Origin: Streptomyces sp. NRRL F-2664 | GTDB lineage: Bacteria > Actinomycetota > Actinomycetes > Streptomycetales > Streptomycetaceae | Direction: 5' to 3' | NCBI RefSeq assembly: GCF_000719345.1 | Contig: NZ_JOFX01000001.1 | Coordinates: 248,001-312,000, forward strand | DNA: 64,000 nucleotides | Part shown: positions 19,875 through 29,379 of the stretch, piece by piece | Numbering within the stretch: position 1 is the stretch's first letter | Layout: each line of letters opens with the position of its first letter | Notes under the pieces: generated by a model | Told to the model about the DNA's origin: nothing | The model's database searches: none | What the model saw: the letters and a program-made list of their open reading frames with translations, nothing else | Position numbers and translations under genes: made by a program

Positions 19875-20662
19875 CCACCCCCACCACGGCCCCGAACGCC
19901 TTCGCCGCCGTCTCGCCCCTCCTCACCCGGCTCGCCGCCGAGCGCGCCACCGGCGCCCTGCTCCGCGACCGCGGCACCCTCTTCCTGGAGGACGGGCGAA
20001 TAGTCCACGCGGAGAGTCCCGCCACCCCCGGTCTCGACGTCCTCCTCACCACCGGCGGCGGCCTCGCCCCCGAACGGTGGCGCGAGGCGGTGGACCGGGC
20101 CGGGGCGCGCAGACAGGTCGCCCGCTTCCTCGTGGACAGCGGCGGTCTCGCCGGCGGAGAGCTCGAGATATGCCACCTCGCCGCCATCTTCGACGCCGCC
20201 TTCTTCGCACTCTCCCCGGGCAGCGGCCCCTCCCGGTTCCGCCGCGGGGCCACCCACTGGATCGGCTCCGTCCGCTCCGTTGCGGCCGCCGCCGTCGAAC
20301 GCGAGACCCGGCGACGCCGTGAGCTGCTTGACGCGGTCTGGCCGTACCCGCTGCTCGACACCGCCCCGGTGGTGCCCCGGTCCGCCGCGCCGGGGCAGAC
20401 CGTCACCGCCCGGCAGCGGTCCCTGCTGGACCGGGCGGACGGAACGCGCACCCCGGCGGACCTGGCCTGGGTACTGGGCCGGCCCGCCTTCCACACCCTG
20501 CTCGACGTACGCCGCCTCGCGGCTGCCGGCCTCGTCGAGACGCCGCACAGCCCGGCCCCACCGCCGGTCGAGGTGCCCCTGCCCGACTGGATGACCCAGG
20601 CCCAATCCCCGGACGTGGCGCTGCTCCGCCGGTTACGCGACGCACTGGAGGCAAGCCTGTGA
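19871..20662 (+). CDS. DUF4388 domain protein
   Basis: 263 aa, ATG overlapping the previous stop. The N-terminal block ATGALLRDRGTLFLEDGRIVHAE is the DUF4388/PATAN signature, found in proteins linked to gliding-type GTPase signalling and two-component systems. The middle includes FDAAFFALSPGSGPSRFRRG, and the C-terminus has a winged-helix-like part (RSLLDRADGTRTPADLAWVLG, LLDVRRLAAAGLVE). A TTA leucine codon sits at 20633-20635 near the end, so full translation would need the bldA leucyl-tRNA. It probably acts as scaffold or regulator with the flanking roadblock proteins. Confidence 0.75.
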   Translation: MTTPTTAPNAFAAVSPLLTRLAAERATGALLRDRGTLFLEDGRIVHAESPATPGLDVLLTTGGGLAPERWREAVDRAGARRQVARFLVDSGGLAGGELEICHLAAIFDAAFFALSPGSGPSRFRRGATHWIGSVRSVAAAAVERETRRRRELLDAVWPYPLLDTAPVVPRSAAPGQTVTARQRSLLDRADGTRTPADLAWVLGRPAFHTLLDVRRLAAAGLVETPHSPAPPPVEVPLPDWMTQAQSPDVALLRRLRDALEASL

Positions 20663-20733
20663 GGCTCCCGCTGCGACCGGCCCTGCGCGCCGACCGCTCC
20701 GAGCGTAGGCAGCCCGAAAGGAGAAAAGCCGAC

Positions 20734-21153
20734 ATGAGTACGCTGCCCCCCGAGGCGGAGGCCGAGATACTCGCCGAGCTCCGCAGGCTGCGGGCCCGCG
20801 TACCCCAGCTCACCGGCGCGCTCGCCGCGAGCGCCGACGGGTTCGTCCTGGCCCAGGACAGTGCCGCCGCCGAGGCCGAGGCCGTCGCCGCCCTGACCGC
20901 CGCCGCCCTCGGTGTGGCCCAACGGCTCAGCGACAGCACCGGCCAGGGCGCGTTCCGCGAACTGCTCGTACGCGGAGCCGACGGGTACGTGGCCACCTAC
21001 GCGGCGGGCGTGGCGGCCGTCCTCACCCTGACCGCCGAGCCGCGCGTCAACGTCGGACGCCTCCATCTGGAAGCGAGGCGGTCCAGCCTGCGCATCGCCG
21101 AACTGATCGAGCACACCCTCGCCCGCCGGGGTTCCGGCACGGCGCCCGCCTGA
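20734..21153 (+). CDS. roadblock/LC7 (MglB-like) protein 2
   Basis: 139 aa from ATG ([11 protein letters not shown]), chosen because AAAGGAG precedes it; a GTG overlapping the previous stop (20659) would add 25 basic residues. It shows the classical roadblock pattern: [17 protein letters not shown], then [18 protein letters not shown], then [22 protein letters not shown]. MglB-type proteins are GTPase-activating partners of MglA or, in actinobacterial conservons, of CvnD. Third gene of the four-gene operon. Confidence 0.8.
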   Translation: MSTLPPEAEAEILAELRRLRARVPQLTGALAASADGFVLAQDSAAAEAEAVAALTAAALGVAQRLSDSTGQGAFRELLVRGADGYVATYAAGVAAVLTLTAEPRVNVGRLHLEARRSSLRIAELIEHTLARRGSGTAPA

Positions 21154-21257
21154 TCCGCCCCGGGCCGACCGCACGAGGCCCGTCGCCTTCAGGACAACTA
21201 CAGCCAGTCACAACAGAGCACAATCCGCTACAGCAACATCGGAAAGAGGTACTTCTC

Positions 21258-21632
21258 ATGGTCAACGTGGAGACCGCACTCAAGGAAGCCACCACCCTCA
21301 TCGAGGGCGCGATCGGCGCGGCTCTGGTGGACTACGGCAGCGGCATGGCCCTGGGCACCATCGGCGGCGGCAAGGACCTCGACCTGGCCGTCGCGGCGGC
21401 CGGCAACACGGACGTGGTGCGGGCCAAGGTCCGCACGATGGAGCTCCTCGGCCTCAAGGACGAGATCGAGGACATCCTGATCACCCTCGGTAGCCAGTAC
21501 CACCTGATCCGGCTGATGAAGGGCCGGGGCTCCGTGGGCTTCTTCCTCTACCTGGCCCTCGACAAGAAGAGGGCCAACCTCGCCATGGCGCGCCATCAGC
21601 TGAAGAAGATCGAAGCGGAACTGGAGATCTGA
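21258..21632 (+). CDS. roadblock/LC7-like protein 3
   Basis: 124 aa with AGAGG before the ATG. Core motifs are [41 protein letters not shown] and [23 protein letters not shown]. It is a compact version of the first operon gene, so the two are paralogues. The 104-base gap from the previous gene may hold an internal promoter. A strong hairpin follows, closing the operon. It probably dimerises or pairs with the other roadblock proteins; partner GTPase unknown. Confidence 0.75.
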   Translation: MVNVETALKEATTLIEGAIGAALVDYGSGMALGTIGGGKDLDLAVAAAGNTDVVRAKVRTMELLGLKDEIEDILITLGSQYHLIRLMKGRGSVGFFLYLALDKKRANLAMARHQLKKIEAELEI

Positions 21633-21680
21633 ACGGGGCGCCGGACCGGGACGGAACGCGTCCCACCGCAGCGTCGAAGT

Positions 21681-21710
21681 GGCGGACGGCTGCATTCTTT
21701 GCCGTCCGCC
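21681..21710 (+). terminator. strong terminator after roadblock operon
   Basis: GGCGGACGGC (21681-21690) and GCCGTCCGCC (21701-21710) form a perfect 10-bp stem with a T-containing 10-base loop. Confidence 0.8.
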
Positions 21711-21823
21711 CCGACGATCAGCACTCTATGCCCCGTATGGGTGGAGTTTATGGTTCTGTTACAGAGTAAGATGCTGTGAGCTGATCATCGAAATAGCAAA
21801 AAACGCTGGAGAAACCGCCACCC

Positions 21824-24800
21824 ATGCCCCCGCGCCTGAGCATCGTCGTCCCCGTCTACAACGTCGAGCTCTACCTCGACGAGTGCCTGGAATCCATCGC
21901 CGCTCAGACATTCGGCGACTTCGAGGCCATCCTCGTGGACGACGGCTCCACGGACAGCAGCGCCGTCATAGCCAAGGCCTTCGCCGCGCGTGACAAGCGC
22001 TTCCGGGTCGTCATGCAGGAGAACGCCGGCCTCGGCGCCGCCCGCAACGCCGGCGCCCGCCACATCCACCCGGACAGCGAGTACCTGGCCTTCGTCGACA
22101 GCGACGACACGATGCCGGACTACGCCTACCAGCGACTGATCGACGCCCTCGACGAGACGGGCTCCGACTTCGCCGGCGGCAACGTCAAGCGCTTCCGCTC
22201 GGTCGGCATGAACCAGTCGTGGGGCCACCGGGCCGCCTTCGCCAAGACGCAGCTGAAGACCCACATCTCCAAGTTCCCCGCGCTGGTCACCGACCGGACC
22301 GCCTGGAACAAGGTCTACCGGCGCACCTTCTGGGACGAGCACGGCTTCCAGTACCCGGAGGGCATCCTCTACGAGGACGCCCCGGTCAGCATCCCCGCGC
22401 ACTACTTCGCCTCCAGCGTCGACATCCTCAGCGACTGCGTCTACCACTGGCGCGTCCGCGAGACCGGCGAGCGCTCCATCACCCAGCGCTCCACCGACCC
22501 GGTCTCCCTCATCGACCGCGTAACGTCCGTCCGCCTGGTCCGCGAGTCCCTCAAGGCCAAGCAGGGCGCCAAGTACGTCCGCTACCTGCGCGACTACGAC
22601 TACAACGTGCTCAGCGAAGAGCTCCCGCTCATCTACAAGTACGTGGCCGAGGGCGGCCCCGACTTCCGCGCCGCGTTCGTCAAGGAGGTCGGCGGCCTCG
22701 TCCGCGAGATCGGCACCGGCCCCTGGCCCGACCTGACCGTCGCGGACCGCCTCAAGGCCTACCTCGCTGGCGAAGGCCGCGTCGAGGACTTCATCGCGCT
22801 CCTGAACCACCAGCGCGACTACCACTACAGCGTCCCGGTCAAGGGCCTCGCCCGCCCGCAGGCCGACTACCCCTTCCTGCAGGGCCGCCCGCCGGTCCCC
22901 GCCAAGATCCTCACCCTGGGCACGCGCGAGCGCCGCGTCGTCAGCCGCCTGGAGCAGGCGGCCTGGTCCGACGGCAAGCTGCTGCTGCGCGGCTACGCCC
23001 TGCCCGGCCACCTCGGCGCCGAGAGCCGCCTCGGCTCCCGCAAGATGCTGATCTTCCGCGAGGGAGGCAAGCGTCGCCGCTCCGTCGTCAGCACCCGTAC
23101 CGTCGCCTCGCCGATGGCCACCGTGAAGGCCCCGCACCTCGCACTGCGGCACGCCGACTGGGCCGGCTTCACCGCCGTCGTCGACCCCGCGATCTTCCAG
23201 TCGGGCGGCAAGTGGAACGACGGCATATGGACGACGTCCATCGCCGTCACCGGCGCCGGCGGCCTGCACCGCGCCCGCCTGCGCGGCGGTGAGCACGACA
23301 CCGGCCAGAACCCGCCGCCCTTCTGGGTCGCCCCCGACGTCCGGATCGTGCCGGCCGTCTCCGGTGCGCTCACCATCCAGGTCGAGGTCACCCGTGCCCG
23401 CGGCCTGGACGCCCGGCCCGTCGGCGACGACGCCGTGGAGATCACCGGCGAGCTCTCCGCAGGCGTCGACGCCACCCGCCTGAAGGCCGTGCACGTCTCC
23501 ACCGGCACCACCGCCGAATTCCCGCTGGAGAAGGGCTCCGCCACCGCGGGCCGCATCCCCTTCACCGCCCGGGTCAATCTGGCCGACCTGGCCGCCGTAC
23601 CGGACTCCCCGTGCGAGCCCGGCGAGTGGATCCCCGAGCCGTGGAGCCTCTCCGTGGTCGGCGCCGACGGCACCGAGCACCGCCTGGCCCACGACGAGCG
23701 CGCCGGCTTCGACGGCCTCGTCCTGCCCCTGCCCGGCGAGACCGCGGGCCGCTCCCTGTTCGTCAAGCGCGGCAACACCGGTCACCTCACCCTGTCCGTG
23801 CAGCCCTCCCCGCCGCTCGTCGACCGGGTGGAGGCCGCGGACGGCACCCTGACCCTCCGGGGCCGCTTCGTCGCGCCGACCGACGAGCCCTACGAACTCG
23901 TCCTGCACAACGCGCACGGCATGGAGTTCAGCTACCCCGTCACCCGCGACGGCGACGCCTTCACGAGCACCTTCCAGCCCGTGCTCCCCGAGCCGTTCGC
24001 CGGCCGCACCACGCTCCCCGAGGGCCGCTGGTGGCCCACGCTGCGCCCGGCAGCCCATGGCGGCACCACCGCCGGCCTGCTCGGCGTGGACCGCGGCGCC
24101 CCGGTCCAGATGGCGCCCGGACTGCTCTTCGCCGGCCCGCACCCGCTCACCGCGCAGGGCCGCCGGATGCGGATCGAGACCCGCTTCCACGACCGCATGG
24201 TGCTCGTCGCCGACCCGCTGCTCAGCCCGCACGACCGCTCCCGCTACGCCCAGCGCGTCGCCCGCTTCGAGACCTACCCGGCCCAGCGCGCCCTGCCGGT
24301 CAAGGACATCGTCGTCTACGACACCTTCCAGGGCCACGGCGCCGGTGACGCGCCGCGCGCCGTCCACGAGGAACTGCTGCGCCGCGGGGAGAAGCTGGAG
24401 CACATCTGGCTGGTCCGCGACGGCCGCACCGAGGTCCCCGCGACCGCCCGCGCCGTGCAGTACGACAGCGTGGAGTGGTGGGAGGTCCTCGCCCGCGCCC
24501 GCTACTTCGTCACCAACGACAGCGTGCCGACCCTGTTCCAGCGCCGCCCCGGCCAGGTCGTCGTCCAGACCTGGCACGGCACGCCGATCAAGCAGATCGG
24601 CCACGACTTCGTGCACGACTACTACACGAGCCCGGAGATCCTGGAGGGCCTCGCGCACGACAGCGCGCAGTGGACCCTGCTCGCCTCCCCGAGCTCCTAC
24701 GCGACGCCGCTGCTCAAGCGTGCCCTGGGCTACGAGGGCGAGGTCATCGAGTCCGGGAGCCCCCGCACCGACGCGCTGGTGCGGCCCGACGCGCAGCGGA

Positions 24801-25399
24801 TCGCCGAGGTCCGGCGCCGGCTCGGCCTGCCGGAGGGCAAGAAGGTCGTCCTCTACATGCCGACCTGGCGTGAGAACTGCGAGGGCTGGAGCGGCGGTTA
24901 CAAGCTCGACCTGCGGATCGACCTGGAGCAGGCACGCCGGGAACTGGGCGAGGACCACGTCCTGCTGATCCGCGGCCACCACCACGTCACCGAGCAGGTC
25001 CGCGAGGGCGTCCGCGACGGATTCGTCGTCGACGTGTCCCGCTGGCCCGACGCCGCCGACCTGCTGCTCGTCGCCGACGTCCTGATCTCGGACTACTCCT
25101 CCGCGATCTTCGACTTCGCGCTCACCGACCGGCCGATCCTGCTCTTCACGTACGACCTGGAGCACTACCGGGCCACCCTGCGCGGCTTCAACTTCGACCT
25201 GGTGGAGAAGGCGCCCGGTCCGATGCTGACCGACTCGGAGAGCCTGATCGCGGCCGTGCGCAACGCGGACGCGGTGGGCGCCGAGTACGCCGGGGCGCGG
25301 GCGGCGTTCCGCGAGGAGTTCTGCGACCTCGACCGGGGCGACGCCGCCGCGCGCGTCGTGGACCGGATGCTCGCGCTGGGCGCGGAGCCCGCGAAGTAG
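21824..25399 (+). CDS. GT2 glycosyltransferase / CDP-glycerol glycerophosphotransferase fusion
   Basis: 1191 aa. An N-terminal GT-A domain begins LSIVVPVYNVELYLDE, with DDGS at 39-42 and DSDD at 92-95. A long middle region (about 330-800) has beta-rich Ig-like character. The C-terminal half is a TagF-type polymerase domain: TWHGTPIKQIGHDF at about 915-930, then PTWRENCEGW, RGHHHV and ISDYSSAIFDFAL at about 1088. TagF-type enzymes polymerise glycerol phosphate from CDP-glycerol into wall teichoic acid; the GT2 part would add a sugar or prime the chain. Such fusions are known in streptomycetes, which carry complex anionic wall polymers. Acts at the inner membrane face. Ends at a strong hairpin. 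Confidence 0.9.
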   Translation: MPPRLSIVVPVYNVELYLDECLESIAAQTFGDFEAILVDDGSTDSSAVIAKAFAARDKRFRVVMQENAGLGAARNAGARHIHPDSEYLAFVDSDDTMPDYAYQRLIDALDETGSDFAGGNVKRFRSVGMNQSWGHRAAFAKTQLKTHISKFPALVTDRTAWNKVYRRTFWDEHGFQYPEGILYEDAPVSIPAHYFASSVDILSDCVYHWRVRETGERSITQRSTDPVSLIDRVTSVRLVRESLKAKQGAKYVRYLRDYDYNVLSEELPLIYKYVAEGGPDFRAAFVKEVGGLVREIGTGPWPDLTVADRLKAYLAGEGRVEDFIALLNHQRDYHYSVPVKGLARPQADYPFLQGRPPVPAKILTLGTRERRVVSRLEQAAWSDGKLLLRGYALPGHLGAESRLGSRKMLIFREGGKRRRSVVSTRTVASPMATVKAPHLALRHADWAGFTAVVDPAIFQSGGKWNDGIWTTSIAVTGAGGLHRARLRGGEHDTGQNPPPFWVAPDVRIVPAVSGALTIQVEVTRARGLDARPVGDDAVEITGELSAGVDATRLKAVHVSTGTTAEFPLEKGSATAGRIPFTARVNLADLAAVPDSPCEPGEWIPEPWSLSVVGADGTEHRLAHDERAGFDGLVLPLPGETAGRSLFVKRGNTGHLTLSVQPSPPLVDRVEAADGTLTLRGRFVAPTDEPYELVLHNAHGMEFSYPVTRDGDAFTSTFQPVLPEPFAGRTTLPEGRWWPTLRPAAHGGTTAGLLGVDRGAPVQMAPGLLFAGPHPLTAQGRRMRIETRFHDRMVLVADPLLSPHDRSRYAQRVARFETYPAQRALPVKDIVVYDTFQGHGAGDAPRAVHEELLRRGEKLEHIWLVRDGRTEVPATARAVQYDSVEWWEVLARARYFVTNDSVPTLFQRRPGQVVVQTWHGTPIKQIGHDFVHDYYTSPEILEGLAHDSAQWTLLASPSSYATPLLKRALGYEGEVIESGSPRTDALVRPDAQRIAEVRRRLGLPEGKKVVLYMPTWRENCEGWSGGYKLDLRIDLEQARRELGEDHVLLIRGHHHVTEQVREGVRDGFVVDVSRWPDAADLLLVADVLISDYSSAIFDFALTDRPILLFTYDLEHYRATLRGFNFDLVEKAPGPMLTDSESLIAAVRNADAVGAEYAGARAAFREEFCDLDRGDAAARVVDRMLALGAEPAK

Positions 25400-25423
25400 G
25401 CCGTTCGGCCGCATTCCCGGCCG

Positions 25424-25480
25424 TATGAGGACCGGCCCCGGGCACACCGATGAATTTCGGGCCCGGGGCCGGTCTTCATG
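25424..25480 (+). terminator. very strong terminator hairpin
   Basis: GACCGGCCCCGGGC (25430-25443) pairs perfectly with GCCCGGGGCCGGTC (25461-25474), and the stem extends outward to about 20 bp with G-T wobbles. It closes the glycerophosphotransferase unit before the VOC gene. Confidence 0.85.
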
Positions 25481-25525
25481 TGCGGAGGCGGTGTCCACCG
25501 CCCACGCACCGGCCTGGAGGCAGAG

Positions 25526-26008
25526 ATGAGCGGCAACGGATTCACCACGTGCCTGTGGTTCGACGGCGACGCGGAAGCGGCGGCCGACTACTACCTGTCC
25601 GTCTTCAAGGACGGCAGGATCGGCCGGATCGGCCGCTACACCGACACCGGCCCCGGCGAGACGGGCTCGGTGATGGTCGTCGAGTTCGAGATCAACGGGC
25701 AGAAGTTCGTCGGGCTCAACGGCGGCCCGCAGTTCCCCTTCACCGAGGCGATCTCCTTCCAGATCCACTGCGCCGACGAGGCCGAGGCCGACTACTACTA
25801 CGACGCGCTGACCCGCGACGGCGGCCGACCGTCCGACTGCGGCTGGGTCAAGGACAGGTTCGGCGTGTCCTGGCAGGTCATCCCGCCCGGCGCGATCGAC
25901 CTCATCAGCGACCCGGACCCGGGACGGGCTTCCCGGGCCACCGCCGCGATGATGCGGATGCAGAAGCTGGACGTGGCAGAAATGCGCCGAGCGGCCGACG
26001 CGGGCTAG
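25526..26008 (+). CDS. VOC/PhnB-like family protein
   Basis: 160 aa, with GGAGG about 8 bases before ATG. It fits the PhnB-like glyoxalase/dioxygenase-fold family: TTCLWFDGDAEAAADYYLSVFKD, FVGLNGGPQFPFTEAISFQIHC, and DRFGVSWQVIPPGAIDLI. These are often annotated as 3-demethylubiquinone methyltransferase-like but usually have no proven activity. Monocistronic, between a terminator and the convergent sirtuin gene. Confidence 0.85.
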   Translation: MSGNGFTTCLWFDGDAEAAADYYLSVFKDGRIGRIGRYTDTGPGETGSVMVVEFEINGQKFVGLNGGPQFPFTEAISFQIHCADEAEADYYYDALTRDGGRPSDCGWVKDRFGVSWQVIPPGAIDLISDPDPGRASRATAAMMRMQKLDVAEMRRAADAG

Positions 26009-26052
26009 GGGCCGTGGGCGCCGTGCGGGCCTTCGCAACACCCCCTGGAGCC

Positions 26053-26790
26053 TCAGGTCCCGCCCTCCGCGGCGATCCTGTGGAGGAGGGGCGGGAGGGC
26101 CGTGCCGATCGGCTCGCGGACGACCTCGTCGGCGAGGGAGTCGTACGGGGTCTCCTCCGCGTTCACGATGATCAGGCGGGCACCGGCCTCCGCGGCCATG
26201 CCCGCCAGCGAGGCGGCCGGCTGCACCTGCAGCGTCGAGCCCACGGCCACGAACACCTGGCACCCCTTGGCCACGGCCATCGCGTGGCCCAGGACCACCG
26301 GGTCGAGGCGCTGGCCGAACATCACCGTCGCCGGCTTGAGGATCCCGCCGCACGCCGTGCAGGCGGGATCGGGGTCCCCGGCGGCGACCCGGGCCAGCGC
26401 CTCGTCCATCCCGGACCGGGCGTGACAGGCCGTGCACACCACCGACCGGGCCGTGCCGTGCAGCTCGAACACCTTCCGCGCCGGCATTCCGGCGAGCTGG
26501 TGCAACCCGTCCACGTTCTGGGTGATGACCCGCACCGGGGTGCCGCCGCGCTCCAGCTCCGCCACGGCGACGTGCGCGGCGTTCGGCCGGGCCCCGAGCG
26601 CGCCGATCTCGGCCCGCATCTGCCAGGAACGCCGCCGGATCTCCGGATCCGCCATGTAGTACTCGTAGGTCACGAGCTTCTCGGCGTCCGGCTCACGACG
26701 CCAGAGACCCTGCGGCCCCCGGTAGTCCGGAATCCCGGAGTCGGTGGACATTCCGGCCCCGCTGAACACTGCGACGAGTGGCTTCCCCAT
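26053..26790 (-). CDS. Sir2-family NAD-dependent protein deacylase
   Basis: 245 aa. All sirtuin motifs are present: [15 protein letters not shown] at 11-25 for NAD binding, QNVDGLH at 91-97, the catalytic His in FELHG at 111, zinc cysteines at 119, 122, 144 and 147, and [12 protein letters not shown] for the second Rossmann part. The Tyr/Arg pair that marks desuccinylating CobB enzymes is not obvious, so deacetylation is the likely activity (inference). Cytoplasmic. Single gene, convergent with the VOC gene. Confidence 0.93.
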   Translation of the reverse strand: MGKPLVAVFSGAGMSTDSGIPDYRGPQGLWRREPDAEKLVTYEYYMADPEIRRRSWQMRAEIGALGARPNAAHVAVAELERGGTPVRVITQNVDGLHQLAGMPARKVFELHGTARSVVCTACHARSGMDEALARVAAGDPDPACTACGGILKPATVMFGQRLDPVVLGHAMAVAKGCQVFVAVGSTLQVQPAASLAGMAAEAGARLIIVNAEETPYDSLADEVVREPIGTALPPLLHRIAAEGGT

Positions 26791-26954
26791 GGCTCCGACC
26801 CTATGTACGGCCGCCGCCCGCCCGCGACCCCATTACCGCGCGCCGACCGCACGGGGGAGGCAGGGCCGTTTCTGCGGTGAATCCCGACCCCCCACAGGAG
26901 TGAGATCCGGGCCGGGCGTTCCCCGTGGACCGGGCCGGCGGGTACAGACCGGAC

Positions 26955-27392
26955 ATGATGCTGAAGCCCTACAGTCTCGGTGCCCTGCTGCTGACCTCGC
27001 TGGCGCTGCCGCTCGTGCCGCCCGTCCCCGCCGTCGCGGCACCCGCGGCCGTCGCACCCGCGGCCGCCCCCGCCGGGCACACGGCGGACCAGATCAGCCG
27101 CTTCCTCGTCCGCTTCTACGGCAAGCACGGACCGTCCGCCCACGCCCGCCGGCACCACGTCTCGCAGGTGCTCCTGGAGAGACAGACGAATACGCTGTCC
27201 GACGTCCTGCTCTGCGCGCAGGACCGACCGCAGGACATCGGCATCGGCCCGGTCACGGTCGCCCAGGCGGCCGGGGTCGGCTGGGCGACCGTGACCACCC
27301 ACTGGGCGGCGGACCGGACCGACACCTTCACCGTGTACGTACGGCTCGACACCAGACCGCTCCGGGTCGAGGACGTGATCTGCGCGGGCTGA
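26955..27392 (+). CDS. small secreted protein of unknown function
   Basis: 145 aa from ATG at 26955. A Sec signal (LGALLLTSLALPLVPPVPAVAAPA) with probable AXA cleavage precedes a mature domain of about 110 residues with HTADQISRFLVRFYGKHGP and TVTTHWAADRTDTFTVYVRL. The domain has two cysteines, which could form a disulfide. I recognise no family. It is divergent from the sirtuin gene with 164 bases between. Confidence 0.7.
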   Translation: MMLKPYSLGALLLTSLALPLVPPVPAVAAPAAVAPAAAPAGHTADQISRFLVRFYGKHGPSAHARRHHVSQVLLERQTNTLSDVLLCAQDRPQDIGIGPVTVAQAAGVGWATVTTHWAADRTDTFTVYVRLDTRPLRVEDVICAG

Positions 27393-27496
27393 CCGGCCGT
27401 CGGTCCCGTCGCGCCCCCAGGAGGTGCCTTGCCGATCACGCCGGGTCCGCAGCCCCGTTCCGGCCCGGTCGACGAGGCGCCCTCTAGGGTGGGCCC

Positions 27497-28462
27497 ATGC
27501 CCGCGACGACCGCAAACGCCTGCCCGATCACCGTCCTGTACTGCTGCGACCCGCTCGACCAGCGCCGCGCCGACGCCCACTTCGCGGCGGAGGCGCGGCA
27601 GGTGCGCGCGGCCGGCGGCAGGGTCCTGCTCCTGGACCACGACGCGCTGCTCGCCGGGGACGCCGAGCGGGCCCTGGCCCAGGTGCCCGAGGGCGCGGGT
27701 GCGCTCTGGTACCGGGGCTGGATGGTTCCCGCGGACCGTTACGACGCGCTGGACGCCGCCCTGCGGCGGCGCGGCGGCCGGCTCGCCGTCACCGGGCAGG
27801 AGTACCGCAGGGCACACGAACTCCCCGGCTGGTACGAGACCTTCGCCGGGCTCACCCCCGCCAGTGTCTGGCTGCCCACGGATCCGGGGCGGATGCCGGA
27901 TGCGCGGCGGCTCGCGACCCTGGCCGCCGCCCTGCCGCCCGGCGCCGCCGTCGTGAAGGACTACGTCAAGTCCCGCAAACACGAGTGGGACGAGGCCTGT
28001 TACCTGCCCGACCTCGGTGACACGGAGGCCCTGCAGCGGGTGGTCGGCCGGTTCGTCGCACTCCAGGAGAAGTTCCTGACGGGCGGTGTGGTCCTGAGGG
28101 CCTTCGAGGAGTTCGTCGCACCCCTGACGCCCGCGGGCACTCCGGGCGCGGGCGAGGTGCGGGTGTGGTGGCGCGACGCCATGCCCCGGCTGATCACCGC
28201 CCACCCCGACAGTCCGGTCGCCGAGGTCGTGACCCCGCCCGCCCTCGGAGCGGTCCGTGCGGCCGTCGCAGCGCTCGGGTGCCCCTTCGTGACCACCGAC
28301 CTCGCCCTGCGCGAGGACGGCGTCTGGCGCGTCGTCGAGGTCGGTGACGGCCAGGTCAGCGACCTCGGCGCAGGTGCCGATCCCGACGCCCTCGTCCGAA
28401 TGCTGACGGCCGGTCCGGCACCCCTGCCCGCGCCGCCGGCATCTGGTACAACACCGGCATGA
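27497..28462 (+). CDS. ATP-grasp domain protein
   Basis: 321 aa. The C-terminal two thirds fit an ATP-grasp ligase: AAVVKDYVKSRKHEWDEACYLP supplies the ATP-binding Lys, and TTDLALREDGVWRVVEVGDGQVS the late metal-binding acidic residues. The N-terminal part (ITVLYCCDPLDQRRAD, LWYRGWMVPADRYDAL) looks like a substrate-binding domain. ATP-grasp enzymes join a carboxylate to an amine or similar group through an acyl phosphate. Its stop overlaps the next start by four bases, so it is co-translated with a GNAT acetyltransferase and may share a substrate. Substrate unknown. Confidence 0.8.
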   Translation: MPATTANACPITVLYCCDPLDQRRADAHFAAEARQVRAAGGRVLLLDHDALLAGDAERALAQVPEGAGALWYRGWMVPADRYDALDAALRRRGGRLAVTGQEYRRAHELPGWYETFAGLTPASVWLPTDPGRMPDARRLATLAAALPPGAAVVKDYVKSRKHEWDEACYLPDLGDTEALQRVVGRFVALQEKFLTGGVVLRAFEEFVAPLTPAGTPGAGEVRVWWRDAMPRLITAHPDSPVAEVVTPPALGAVRAAVAALGCPFVTTDLALREDGVWRVVEVGDGQVSDLGAGADPDALVRMLTAGPAPLPAPPASGTTPA

Positions 28463-29313
28463 CGGGATTTCGGATCACCGGGGCGAGCGCCGCCGACATG
28501 GAGATGCTGCGCGGCTGGGCCGACGAGGAAGGCTGGAACCCGGGGGACTCGGACCGGTTCGCCTTCGCCGTGGCCGACCCCGGCGGCTTCCTCGTCGGCC
28601 GGCTGGACGGGGAGCCGGTGGGTTGCATCTCCGCCGTCCGCTACGGAGCCGGTTTCGGCTTCATCGGCTTCTACATCGTCCGCCCCGCCTTCCGGGGCCG
28701 CGGCTACGGCATGCGGCTCTGGCGCGCAGGAATGGAACGCCTCGACGGGCGGCTCGTCGGGCTGGACGGGGTCGTCGAGCAGCAGGACAACTACCGCACG
28801 TCCGGTTTCCGCTCCGCCTGGAACAACATCCGCGTCGAAGGCGTGCCGCTGGGCGGCACCGGCCCGGACGAGGGCGGCGGTGTCGAGATCGTGGACGCCG
28901 CCACGCTTGCCTTCGAACTGCTCGCCGCCTACGACAGGCGGTTCTTCCCCGCGCCGCGGGACGCCTTCCTGTCCGCCTGGACCTCTCTGCCGGGGCGGAC
29001 CGCCCTGGCCGCCGTCCGCGACGGACGCATCGAGGGCCTCGGTCTGATCCGGCCGTGCAGCGCCGCCCATCGGATCGGCCCCCTGTACGCGGCGACGCCC
29101 GCGGTGGCGGCTGCTCTGCTGCGGAGCCTCTCGGGGCACGCGCCCGGCGGGCTGGTCTCCGTGGACGTGCCTGACGCCAACGGGCAGGCGACGGCGCTGT
29201 GCAAGGGTCTGGGCCTCGTCCCGACCTTCGAGACGGCCCGGATGTACACCGGCCCGGTCCCCGACTTCCCGGCGGCCGAGTTGTTCGGCGTGACCAGCCT
29301 GGAACTGGGCTGA
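28459..29313 (+). CDS. GNAT N-acetyltransferase, two-domain
   Basis: 284 aa, ATGA overlap with the ATP-grasp gene. The N-terminal GNAT domain has the acetyl-CoA motif RPAFRGRGYGMRLW (about 75-88) and the preceding strand FIGFYIV. The C-terminal 140 residues (LLAAYDRRFFPAPRDAFLSAW, GGLVSVDVPDANGQATAL, GLVPTFETARMYTG) form the second GNAT-like half seen in a common actinobacterial subclass. It would acetylate a small molecule or protein amine. Ends at a hairpin shared with the convergent inhibitor gene. Confidence 0.85.
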   Translation: MTGFRITGASAADMEMLRGWADEEGWNPGDSDRFAFAVADPGGFLVGRLDGEPVGCISAVRYGAGFGFIGFYIVRPAFRGRGYGMRLWRAGMERLDGRLVGLDGVVEQQDNYRTSGFRSAWNNIRVEGVPLGGTGPDEGGGVEIVDAATLAFELLAAYDRRFFPAPRDAFLSAWTSLPGRTALAAVRDGRIEGLGLIRPCSAAHRIGPLYAATPAVAAALLRSLSGHAPGGLVSVDVPDANGQATALCKGLGLVPTFETARMYTGPVPDFPAAELFGVTSLELG

Positions 29314-29329
29314 AGTGCCGGGGCGCGAG

Positions 29330-29362
29330 GGCCGGGCGGCGGTCGCACGGCGCCGCCCGGCC
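29330..29362. terminator. bidirectional terminator hairpin
   Basis: GGCCGGGCGGC (29330-29340) and GCCGCCCGGCC (29352-29362) make a perfect 11-bp stem between convergent genes. Confidence 0.75.
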
Positions 29363-29379
29363 GGTCGCGGTCGCGCGGA

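Noticed and set aside
20659..20733. GTG start overlapping the DUF4388 stop for roadblock protein 2
   Set aside because: The ATG at 20734 has AAAGGAG upstream, and the extra 25 residues are basic and unlike the family.
21785..26437. 1550-aa open frame on the minus strand
   Set aside because: Antisense to the GT2/glycerophosphotransferase gene; long antisense frames are expected at this GC content.
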